Assembly (NCBI GenBank): GCA_017745295.1
Contig: JAGHZR010000018.1
Span: 168,043-232,042 of the forward strand
Source of the DNA: Novosphingobium sp.
GTDB lineage: Bacteria; Pseudomonadota; Alphaproteobacteria; Sphingomonadales; Sphingomonadaceae
Length of the DNA stretch: 64,000 bases
Direction: 5' to 3'
In this document: piece by piece, positions 21,361-28,398 of the stretch
Numbering within the stretch: position 1 is the stretch's first letter
Layout of the letters: each line of letters opens with the position of its first letter
The notes under the pieces: model-generated
What the model was told of the DNA's origin: nothing
Databases searched by the model: none
Seen by the model: only the letters and a program-made list of their open reading frames with translations
Position numbers and translations under genes: made by a program

Positions 21361-23268
21361 TCAGGCGGCCCCGCTCATCCGCTGGAGCGTGGCCAGTGCA
21401 GCGCGCAGGGCCTTCTCGGTTTCGCCGGGATCGGGGCGGGCAGGCGGATCGAACGGGCGGGCGCCGCTTCCTTCCGGGATGGCTGCCGAAGCGTCATCGG
21501 CGACCTCGGTTGCCCGGTCATCATCGCCGAGCCGGACGAAGCTCTGCCGGGGTGCCTGACGCGAGAGGTTGAGGAGCGAGGAATAGCCCTTGGCAAGGAC
21601 GGTTTCTTCCTCGTCATCCTCCGGCGTTTCATCGTAGTCGAAGCCCTTGGAAAGCGTGTCGAAGGCTGCGTACTGGCCGCGATCCTCGGCTTCGTTCTCC
21701 GGTTCGCCTGCGATCTCTTCCCCCGACAGGACGGGCGCCTGCGGCAGGATCGCAACCGGATTGGTCAGCGCCAGACTGATGTGGCGGGGCGGGACATAGC
21801 CGGGCAGGGCATCGTCGTCTTCGTCATGGCCGAAGGCGTCGAAGCCGATAGGGCGTAAGGCAGCGGGAATGGGGGTAGCGGAAATCGGAGTCGGAATTTC
21901 CGCCTTCACCGAAGGGCCGCTATCCTGCCGATCGAAGTCCTGCACGTCCGGCACCGATCGCAGCGGAGCCACAAAGGGCGATACCGAAGCGAGGCGCGGA
22001 AGCGGGGAGTCAGCCAGGCTCTCGGCGGGAAGAACGACGGCTTCGGCGCTTGGCTGTGCGGGGGCGGCAGAGGTAGCCGTTTCATCCAAAACGGGCTGAT
22101 CTTCCGATACGTCGTCGGCCGCGGCAGAAGCGGCGGCACGGAGGCGGCGCTGCCGCTCCATGGCCAGCGCGAGACGTTCCAGCAGTTCGACTTGCGACAG
22201 GTCTTCGAGGTCCGCCCCGGCAATCCGTTCCGCGGCCTGAAGACGTTCCTCGGATGCGACGTTCTCTTCAAGGGGATCGGCCCCCCTATCCGTCCCCACG
22301 CCCGTCGCCGTGCCCGCAACCGGGCCGGAGAAGAGCGGCTGGATTTCCGGTGCCTCGGCCGGTTCGCCCATTGCGCGCGAGTAGGCTTCGAACAGGCGAT
22401 TGCTCAGGGCTTCGGGTGCCGGTGCGGGCGTTGACGGCTCGGAAACCTCTTCGTGCGCGGCACCCCAGCGGGCGGGGGAGAAGCTGTGCAGGTCCTGGCG
22501 TGGTTCCAGCCATTCGGGAATGCGGCCGAAGGGGCCGTGTTCGTCCGTTTCGGCGGAAACGATGGTCTGGGGAGCAGCTTCCTCTGCCGCGGCAGACCAC
22601 TCGGCCGCAACCGCCTCCGGCGTTTCGAGGCTGCCTGACACTTCCATGTCGCTTTCGCCGAGATTCGGCTGGCGATAGGATTCCTCGCTGGAAAGCTCCG
22701 GGTCGGCAGGGCCGGGGACGTCGATGCCTTCGAGGTCGGACAGATTGAGGATCGGCGGCTGCTCCGCTTCGGGGGCGGCCGCTTCCGGTTCGTTCAGCGG
22801 CGGCGCGTCCTCGGCGAGGAGCGCGAGAGCACGGCGCCGACGGGGCAGAGGGTGCGACAGGACGGGAGAAACGCGCTCGTCCGTGGCTTCTGCTTCCGAA
22901 TCGCTTTCCGGCTCGAGTGCAGCTTCTTCAGCTTCGAGGCCGGTGAAGGGCATGCGAGCGGGAGCGTCCTCGGCAGTCTGGGCGACGCGGCGCCCGGCGA
23001 CGAGGCCGACCACTCCGCCAAGGCCGGTGAGCGTCAGCGCGAAGAGGATGCGGGCGGTGGCGCCGAGCGGCGGCGCCGCCATCGGCAGGATCTTGGCGAG
23101 ACCCGTGGCCGAGACGATCCGCTCGATCAGCGCCGGGCTGACCATCAGCGATCCAAGCCCGAACAGCGCCGCGAACCATAGGGCGACGATCGCCGGAAAC
23201 AGTGGGTGGCGGCTGATCGGTTGGGCTTTCGTGCCCTCTTGCCGGCTCTCTGGTTTCGCCACGTTCAT
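21361..23268 (-). CDS. Large acidic membrane-anchored protein, unknown function
   Basis: 635 residues from ATG 23268; the frame runs upstream into the next gene but the Met in MNVAKPESRQ fits best. Two hydrophobic helices (about residues 24-44 and 64-88, the second ending before AGRRVAQ) form a hairpin. The remaining roughly 540 residues are rich in Glu, Asp, Ala and Pro and look largely disordered. Islands that look ordered are QVELLERLALAMERQRRL, TVLAKGYSSLLNLSR with RQSFVRLGDD, and the terminal LRAALATLQRM. I recognise no domain. It lies 40 bp downstream of an exosortase-associated glycosyltransferase on the same strand. A scaffold or envelope-organising role is only a guess. Confidence 0.75.
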   Translation of the reverse strand: MNVAKPESRQEGTKAQPISRHPLFPAIVALWFAALFGLGSLMVSPALIERIVSATGLAKILPMAAPPLGATARILFALTLTGLGGVVGLVAGRRVAQTAEDAPARMPFTGLEAEEAALEPESDSEAEATDERVSPVLSHPLPRRRRALALLAEDAPPLNEPEAAAPEAEQPPILNLSDLEGIDVPGPADPELSSEESYRQPNLGESDMEVSGSLETPEAVAAEWSAAAEEAAPQTIVSAETDEHGPFGRIPEWLEPRQDLHSFSPARWGAAHEEVSEPSTPAPAPEALSNRLFEAYSRAMGEPAEAPEIQPLFSGPVAGTATGVGTDRGADPLEENVASEERLQAAERIAGADLEDLSQVELLERLALAMERQRRLRAAASAAADDVSEDQPVLDETATSAAPAQPSAEAVVLPAESLADSPLPRLASVSPFVAPLRSVPDVQDFDRQDSGPSVKAEIPTPISATPIPAALRPIGFDAFGHDEDDDALPGYVPPRHISLALTNPVAILPQAPVLSGEEIAGEPENEAEDRGQYAAFDTLSKGFDYDETPEDDEEETVLAKGYSSLLNLSRQAPRQSFVRLGDDDRATEVADDASAAIPEGSGARPFDPPARPDPGETEKALRAALATLQRMSGAA

Positions 23269-23308
23269 TAACCCCGTTCTCAGTTCCGCAGGATGGTAAT
23301 TCGCCAGA

Positions 23309-24550
23309 TCAGGCAGCGGTTTCCAGTCTTTTTCGTGCTTCGAGAGGTGCCACCATTTGGTAAACGTCTCGATAATGCCGGGCATTGACCGCCCAGTCGT
23401 GCCGCTCGCGCACATGGCGGCGGCCCGCTTCGCGATAGGCTTCCCACGATTCGCGCGCTTCCAGCAAGTCCGCAAGCGCGGCGGCACAGGCGGCGGGATC
23501 GTCAGGCTTGAACAGCGTGCCCGTTGTTCCGTGAGTCACGAGTTCGCGGTGCCCGCCGACGTCGCTGGCGGCGACCAGCTTGCCTTGCGCCATGGCTTCC
23601 AGCGGCTTGAGCGGAGTCACGAGGTCGGTCAACCGGCTCTTCTTGCGTGGATAGGCCATGACGTCGGCCAAGGCGTAATAGCGTTCGACTTCGTGGTGCG
23701 GCACGCGGCCGATGAAGCGGATCGCCTCGGCGGCCGGGGAGGCCTGGGCCTGGGCACGCAGGGCCTCTTCGCGCGGGCCGCCGCCGACCAGCAGCAGCCG
23801 CGCCCGGGGCTGGCGTTCCAGCAGCAGGGGCATGGCGGCGATCAGGTCGTCGAGGCCCTCGTAATCGTAGAAGCTGCCGATAAAGCCGATGACCGGGTGT
23901 GCGATTCCGTCCGTTTCGAAGCCGAGTTCGCGGGCCAGTGCCGGATCGCGCGCGGGCGGGGTGCCGAAGAGGTCGAGATCGACGCCGTTGGGCATCTTCG
24001 AGATCTTGCCCGGCGGAACCCCGCGCGCGACGAGGTCTTCGCGCAGTCCATCGCAGATCGTCACCACGGCATCGGCGCGGGCGACGACGCGGTTTTCCAG
24101 CGCCCGGGTCAGCCGGTACTTAAGCGAGCCTTCGCTGCCGGTGCCGTTGCCCACCGCCGCATCTTCCCAGAAGGCGCGGATTTCGTAGACGAGCGGAATG
24201 CCGTGGCGGCGGGCGACGCGCGCTGCCGCCGCGCCGCAGAGCGAGGGCGAATGGGCATGGAGCACGTCCGGCCGCCATTCACGCACCAGCCGGTCGATCG
24301 ATTCGGCGAACAGGGCGATCTCGCGCCATTCGCGCAGGCCCACCGGGCCGCTGACGGTTCCCTCGGTGCGGTGGAACGTCAGCCCGTCCGCTTCCTCCAC
24401 CTGAGGCCCTTCCGCCTTGTGGCGTATCCCGGTAATGCCACGGACTTCGAAGCCCATGGCTTCCTGCGCCTTCAGGATCGCGCGGGTCCGGAAGGTATAG
24501 CCGCTGTGCATCGGCAGCGAATGGTCGAGGACGTGGAGAACACGGGTCAT
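23309..24550 (-). CDS. Glycosyltransferase family 4, exosortase A system-associated
   Basis: 413 residues from ATG 24550. The N-terminus RVLHVLDHSLPMHSGYTFRT is close to the Daro_2409-type exosortase/PEP-CTERM-associated glycosyltransferases. The GT-B fold is supported by AHSPSLCGAAAARVAR, the nucleotide-sugar motif GFIGSFYDYEGLDDLI and the acidic motif in TPLKPLEAMAQGK (E-x7-E type). It should transfer a sugar during extracellular polysaccharide synthesis at the inner-membrane cytoplasmic face. It is divergent from the O-ligase-like gene, supporting a shared pathway. The exosortase itself is not in the window. Confidence 0.87.
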   Translation of the reverse strand: MTRVLHVLDHSLPMHSGYTFRTRAILKAQEAMGFEVRGITGIRHKAEGPQVEEADGLTFHRTEGTVSGPVGLREWREIALFAESIDRLVREWRPDVLHAHSPSLCGAAAARVARRHGIPLVYEIRAFWEDAAVGNGTGSEGSLKYRLTRALENRVVARADAVVTICDGLREDLVARGVPPGKISKMPNGVDLDLFGTPPARDPALARELGFETDGIAHPVIGFIGSFYDYEGLDDLIAAMPLLLERQPRARLLLVGGGPREEALRAQAQASPAAEAIRFIGRVPHHEVERYYALADVMAYPRKKSRLTDLVTPLKPLEAMAQGKLVAASDVGGHRELVTHGTTGTLFKPDDPAACAAALADLLEARESWEAYREAGRRHVRERHDWAVNARHYRDVYQMVAPLEARKRLETAA

Positions 24551-24615
24551 GGGACGGAAACCTATGTCTGCAAGGCTTAACGCCGCGTCAACCCGGCGCT
24601 GGTAGGCCCGGCGCG

Positions 24616-24813
24616 ATGGTCGACATCCTTGCCCTTGCCGTGAGCCACGGACTGCTGGCGCTGGCCGCCTGGCGCCTGCTGCTGCGGCCGGACCTCGATG
24701 TCGAGACGCCGGGGGAAGGCGCCGCGCCCGAACAGCAACCCTCGAAGCGCGGCGGGCCGGTGCGGCGCGAGATGCGCTGGCCGAGTCAGGGGGAAGGTTC
24801 CGGCGATGCTTGA
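24616..24813 (+). CDS. Small putative membrane protein upstream of O-ligase
   Basis: 65 residues. An N-terminal hydrophobic stretch (about residues 3-22, ILALAVSHGLLALAAWRLLL) is followed by a polar, Pro/Glu-rich tail. It overlaps the next gene by eight bases (ATGCTTGA), which suggests translational coupling. I recognise no family. The overlap and the membrane-like N-terminus favour a real gene, but it is short and lacks a strong ribosome-binding site. Confidence 0.5.
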   Translation: MVDILALAVSHGLLALAAWRLLLRPDLDVETPGEGAAPEQQPSKRGGPVRREMRWPSQGEGSGDA

Positions 24814-26164
24814 CCTTGCGCTGACCGGCTTCGTCGCCTGCTTCCTGCTGATCGGCTTCCGGCGCCCGTTCCTCTGGGTGCTGTGCTATCTCTATGTCGA
24901 TATCGTCAGCCCGCAGATCATTTCCTGGGGCATCCTGTCCCATCTGCCGATCTCGCTCATGGCTTTCGCCGCGGCGTTCTTGGGCTGGGTGGCGCTCGAC
25001 GACAAGCGCGATTCGCGCTTCACCTTGCGGCAGGGCATCCTCGCGGCGCTGCTGCTCTATTGCGGCTACACGACCTGGGCGGCGGTCTATCCCGCCGCTG
25101 CAGCGGAGAAATGGGCCTGGGTGTGGAAGGCGCTGGTCTTCGCGATCTTCCTGCCCTTCACCTTGCGCACGCGGCTGCGGATCGAGGCGGTGGCGCTGGT
25201 CATGGTGCTGGCGGCGAGCGCGCTCATCATCGATGGCGGGCTCAAGACCGCGGGCGGCGGGGGCGGCTATGGCACCTTGCGGATCTTCGTGGAGAACAAC
25301 ACCGGCCTCTACGAAGGCTCGATTCTCTCGGCGGTGGCGATCTCGATCATCCCGATCGTGCTCTGGCTGGTGAAGTACGGCACGGTGTTTCCGGCGGACT
25401 GGCGGGTTTACCTGTTCGCCGCCGCGCTGATCTTCGCCTGTTCGCTGATCCCGGTAGGGACGCAGGCGCGGACCGGACTCGTGTGCCTCGGCGTGCTTTG
25501 CCTGTTCTACCTGCGGACCGCGAAGCACAAGGTGCTGATTGCGGGCGGCATGGCGCTGGCGCTCATGGTCGCGGTGCCGTTCCTGCCGCAGGCCTTCCTG
25601 GCGCGGATGGGCACGATCGAGAATCACGAGGCCGACCAGTCCGCCAGCACGCGCCTCGGCGTCTGGAAATGGACCTGGGGCTATGTGAAGGAGCACCCGA
25701 TGGGCGGCGGCTTCGTGGTCAACCAGTCGAGCCGGGTCGAGTACGATACCGTCGCCAAGGTCACCGTGGACGGCAGCACCGAGATCCGGCGCACCCATGT
25801 CGTGGAGGAAGGCCGGGCCTTCCATTCCAGCTACTTCGAGATGCTGGGCGAGCAGGGCTTCCCCGGTTTCGGCCTCTGGATCCTGCTCCAGTTGACCGGG
25901 CTGATTCAGATGGAGCAGATCCGCCGCCGCTGGAAGCGGCGCACCGGGCCGGACGAGGCCTGGGTGGCGCCGCTGGCGGTGGCGCTGCAGCTGGCGCAAG
26001 TGGTCTATCTGATCGGATCGCTGTTCGTGGGCATCGCCTTCCAGCCGTTCATCCTGATGCTGATCGGCCTGCAATGCGGCTTGTGGAGCTACCTCAAGCG
26101 AACCGATGTGCAGCAGGCTCAAGTCCCGATTCGCACGATCCGGCCGGTGGTCGGCATGGTCTGA
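24806..26164 (+). CDS. O-antigen ligase-like protein, exosortase A system-associated (PEP_O_lig_1 type)
   Basis: 452 residues from ATG 24806 with about ten membrane helices. Features typical of exosortase-A-associated O-ligase/polymerases are FLWVLCYLYVDIVSPQ near the N-terminus, the region VENNTGLYEGS, the large periplasmic loop with STRLGVWKWTWGY, and HSSYFEMLGEQGFPGFGLWI, which includes the conserved His. Proteins of this type polymerise or ligate glycan at the periplasmic face of the inner membrane. It faces away from the glycosyltransferase at 23309-24550; together they suggest part of an exopolysaccharide/exosortase module. Confidence 0.85.
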   Translation: MLDLALTGFVACFLLIGFRRPFLWVLCYLYVDIVSPQIISWGILSHLPISLMAFAAAFLGWVALDDKRDSRFTLRQGILAALLLYCGYTTWAAVYPAAAAEKWAWVWKALVFAIFLPFTLRTRLRIEAVALVMVLAASALIIDGGLKTAGGGGGYGTLRIFVENNTGLYEGSILSAVAISIIPIVLWLVKYGTVFPADWRVYLFAAALIFACSLIPVGTQARTGLVCLGVLCLFYLRTAKHKVLIAGGMALALMVAVPFLPQAFLARMGTIENHEADQSASTRLGVWKWTWGYVKEHPMGGGFVVNQSSRVEYDTVAKVTVDGSTEIRRTHVVEEGRAFHSSYFEMLGEQGFPGFGLWILLQLTGLIQMEQIRRRWKRRTGPDEAWVAPLAVALQLAQVVYLIGSLFVGIAFQPFILMLIGLQCGLWSYLKRTDVQQAQVPIRTIRPVVGMV

Positions 26165-26234
26165 CGGGTGGTCGGGGCCAGATTTTTTAAGGTCTGGAAG
26201 CACCGTACAAGGAGAAATATTCCTAACCGGCGCG

Positions 26235-26315
26235 GATTCCCTATGGTTTTGAAAAATCACGGGCAATCGTGTTTACGGCAAATTAACCTTTAACCTTCAT
26301 CCGTCCTATGGTTAA
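26235..26315 (+). promoter_or_regulatory. Cell-cycle-type control region upstream of ctrA
   Basis: A CcrM-type GANTC site (GATTC, 26235-26239), two tandem TTAACC half sites (26283-26288 and 26290-26295) and an inverted half site GGTTAA (26310-26315) lie 65-145 bp before ctrA. TTAACC resembles the CtrA half site, and Caulobacter ctrA has both GANTC and CtrA sites in its promoters. The half-site spacing is not the classic TTAA-N7-TTAA, so autoregulation is inferred. Confidence 0.5.
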
Positions 26316-26328
26316 TACAAGGAAATAT

Positions 26329-26359
26329 CCGTTTCGGCTGGGGTTTTGAGCCGAAACGG
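26329..26359 (+). other. Stable hairpin in the ctrA 5' leader
   Basis: CCGTTTCGGCT and AGCCGAAACGG form a perfect 11-bp stem with a 9-nt loop. The hairpin ends 20 bp before ATG 26380 and 5 bp before the ribosome-binding site GAAAGG. No U-tract follows, so it is not an ordinary terminator. Confidence 0.65.
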
Positions 26360-26379
26360 GGGGCGAAAGGTAATTTCCG

Positions 26380-27075
26380 ATGCGTGTCCTGCTGATCGAG
26401 GATGAACCCACCACCGCGCGGGCCATCGAGCTCATGCTGACGGCCGAAGGGTTCAATGTCTACTCCACGGATCTGGGCGAAGAAGGCCTCGATCTCGGTA
26501 AACTCTACGATTACGACATCATTCTGCTCGATCTGAACCTGCCCGACATGCACGGGTACGACGTGCTGAAGAAGCTGCGCGTCGCCAAGGTGCAGACGCC
26601 GGTGCTGATCCTCTCGGGCATCTCCGAAATGGATTCGAAGGTTCGCTCGTTCGGCTTCGGCGCCGACGACTACGTGACCAAGCCCTTCCACCGCGAAGAG
26701 CTGATCGCGCGCATCCACGCCGTTGTTCGCCGTTCGAAGGGCCATTCGCAGTCGGTCATCCGCACCGGCAAGCTGGTGGTGAACCTCGACGCCAAGACCG
26801 TCGAGGTCGACGGCGCCCGCGTGCACCTGACCGGCAAGGAATATGCGATGCTGGAGCTGCTCTCGCTGCGCAAGGGCACCACGCTGACCAAGGAAATGTT
26901 CCTCAACCACCTCTACGGCGGCATGGACGAGCCGGAACTGAAGATCATCGACGTCTTCATCTGCAAGCTGCGCAAGAAGCTGGCCCACGCCTGCGGCGGC
27001 GCCAACTACATCGAGACGGTCTGGGGTCGCGGCTACGTGCTGCGCGATCCGGACGAGTTGCAGGAAGTCGCGTAA
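26380..27075 (+). CDS. ctrA: Cell-cycle response regulator CtrA
   Basis: CtrA is the OmpR-type regulator that controls cell-cycle, motility or gene-transfer genes in alphaproteobacteria. In the 231-residue protein the receiver domain has the acidic pair in LIEDEPTT and the phospho-acceptor Asp51 in IILLDLNLPD; switch residues lie in ILSGIS and DDYVTKPF. The winged-helix DNA-binding domain includes LTGKEYAMLELLSLRKG and ETVWGRGYVLRDP. The C-terminus is EVA, close to but not the same as the Ala-Ala tail known as a ClpXP degron in Caulobacter. Its leader holds several possible control elements. Confidence 0.96.
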   Translation: MRVLLIEDEPTTARAIELMLTAEGFNVYSTDLGEEGLDLGKLYDYDIILLDLNLPDMHGYDVLKKLRVAKVQTPVLILSGISEMDSKVRSFGFGADDYVTKPFHREELIARIHAVVRRSKGHSQSVIRTGKLVVNLDAKTVEVDGARVHLTGKEYAMLELLSLRKGTTLTKEMFLNHLYGGMDEPELKIIDVFICKLRKKLAHACGGANYIETVWGRGYVLRDPDELQEVA

Positions 27076-27111
27076 CTCTACCCCTTGCGCGTGTAAGCAA
27101 CGTGCATGGAG

Positions 27112-27144
27112 CGGCCTGTCCTTCGGGGCGGGCCGTTTCGTTTT
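27112..27144 (+). terminator. Intrinsic terminator of ctrA
   Basis: CGGCCTGTCC and GGGCGGGCCG pair over 10 bp with two G-U pairs around a TTCG tetraloop, followed by TTTCGTTTT, 36 bp past the ctrA stop. Confidence 0.8.
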
Positions 27145-27164
27145 GGGTTACAGTCCTTTTCCTC

Positions 27165-27242
27165 CGTCATTGCGAGCGTAGCGAAGCAATCCAGAGCGGC
27201 ATGAGACCGACTCTGGATTGCTTCGCTACGCTCGCAATGACG
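27165..27242. repeat. Inverted repeat, family A copy 1
   Basis: Arm CGTCATTGCGAGCGTAGCGA continuing through AGCAATCCAGAG is mirrored almost perfectly after a short spacer. Copies of the family are at 43539-43623, 48917-48994 and 61207-61286. Here it lies between ctrA and trmB, both on the plus strand. The rest of the gap to 27367 shows only a small GTTGCC/GGCAAC hairpin near 27340. Confidence 0.85.
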
Positions 27243-27367
27243 AAGGGTGGAAGCGGGGGCAAACCCGGATAGCCAATTACAGCTGCTCGGGGAAATTGAT
27301 GCGTGTCGGGCCTTGGTGGTGGCTCCCACGTTGACGTTGCCGGGCAACGGTGTCAGTGCCCCGCGCC

Positions 27368-28084
27368 ATGACCGCTCACAAATCCGGCGATCCGACCACG
27401 CTGAACCGCCTCTACGGCCGTGCCAAGGGCAAGCCCCTGCGCGCAGGCCAGCAGGGACTGGTCGATACCCTGCTGCCGCGAATCGCGGTTCCTCTCGAAG
27501 GCCCGGTCACGTCCGAGCTGCTGTTCGGCGACGATCGCCCGATGCATTTCGAGATCGGCTTCGGCGGCGGCGAACATATGGCAGGCCGGGCCGACATGCT
27601 GCCGAACCACGGCTTCATCGGCGCCGAGCCTTTCATCAACGGTGTTGCGCAGGCCCTGACCCATGTGGCTGGAGACAACGGTGCGAGCACGCCGCTCGGC
27701 AACGTGCGCATCCATCACGGCGACGCGCTGGAAGTGCTCTCGCGCATTCCCGACGGTTCGCTCTCGTTCCTCTATCTTCTGCATCCGGACCCCTGGCCCA
27801 AGGCGCGCCACGCCAAGCGGCGTATGATGAACGACGGCCCGGTCGACATGTTCGCGGCCAAGCTGAAGCCCGGCGGCGAGTTCCGCTTCGGCACCGACCA
27901 TGCGGTCTACGTGCGCCATGCGCTGATGGTGATGCAGCGCCACACGGACCAGTTCGAGTGGCTGTGCGAGAAGCCGCAGGATTTCCAGGTCCGTCCGGGC
28001 GGCTGGCCGGAAACGCGCTACGAGAACAAGGCGCGCACCGTCTACGGGCATGAAGTCTGGTATTTCCGCTATCGGCGGAAGTGA
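27368..28084 (+). CDS. trmB: tRNA (guanine-N7-)-methyltransferase
   Basis: TrmB methylates G46 in the tRNA variable loop using S-adenosylmethionine. The 238-residue protein from ATG 27368 has the SAM-binding motif FEIGFGGGEHM, the acidic loop VRIHHGDALEVL, the catalytic block LLHPDPWPKARHAKRRM and the late FRFGTDHAVYV motif. GTG codons at 27350 and 27356 are in frame, but none of the starts has a strong ribosome-binding site, so the start is uncertain by a few residues. An intrinsic terminator follows at once. Confidence 0.93.
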   Translation: MTAHKSGDPTTLNRLYGRAKGKPLRAGQQGLVDTLLPRIAVPLEGPVTSELLFGDDRPMHFEIGFGGGEHMAGRADMLPNHGFIGAEPFINGVAQALTHVAGDNGASTPLGNVRIHHGDALEVLSRIPDGSLSFLYLLHPDPWPKARHAKRRMMNDGPVDMFAAKLKPGGEFRFGTDHAVYVRHALMVMQRHTDQFEWLCEKPQDFQVRPGGWPETRYENKARTVYGHEVWYFRYRRK

Positions 28085-28090
28085 TCGGGG

Positions 28091-28116
28091 CGGGGCGATT
28101 TTCGCCCCGTTTTTTC
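28091..28116 (+). terminator. Intrinsic terminator of trmB
   Basis: Stem CGGGGCGA / TCGCCCCG with a 3-nt loop and a following run of six T, starting 7 bp after the trmB stop. Confidence 0.92.
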
Positions 28117-28127
28117 CGATAGCTCAC

Positions 28128-28257
28128 CGTCATCCTGAACTTGTTTCAGGATCCATCTGTCGATCTTGCCCTGTCGCCAGATTGGCGAAATCCCGCGTGT
28201 TCCGGCAATCGGAAGCGCCACGGGAGAGATGGATCCTGAAACAAGTTCAGGATGACG
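28128..28257. repeat. Inverted repeat, family B copy 1
   Basis: Arm CGTCATCCTGAACTTGTTTC with AGGATCCAT is mirrored at 28228-28257. Other copies are at 37684-37818 and 40603-40693. It lies between convergent trmB and maeB, with outer bases CTCAC/GTGAG extending the stem. Confidence 0.85.
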
Positions 28258-28345
28258 CGGTGAGTGGGGAGAGGTTGGCGCGGGCTCTCGCCGGGAGACA
28301 TCTCGAACGTCGAAATGCGCGCACCACGAAGCTGCGCGCACGACG

Positions 28346-28381
28346 AAAAAGGCATGGGGTGCAGGGGTATTAACCCCTGCA
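28346..28381 (-). terminator. Probable maeB terminator, related to repeat family F
   Basis: On the minus strand TGCAGGGG and CCCCTGCA form an 8-bp stem with a 6-nt loop, followed by CCCCATGCC and TTTTT. It lies 18 bp after the maeB stop. The GCAGGGG...CCCCTGCACCCC pattern resembles the family F blocks at 39580 and 61374. Confidence 0.65.
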
Positions 28382-28398
28382 TTTCCCCTTTTCCCTTC

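Noticed and set aside
23309..26266. 985-residue minus-strand protein covering the glycosyltransferase and the region opposite the O-ligase
   Set aside because: Only the first 413 codons upstream of the stop carry a family signature; the N-terminal half is the shadow of the ligase gene.
27243..27367. SAM- or SAH-responsive riboswitch before trmB
   Set aside because: Only a small GTTGCC/GGCAAC hairpin is visible, without the known pseudoknot elements.
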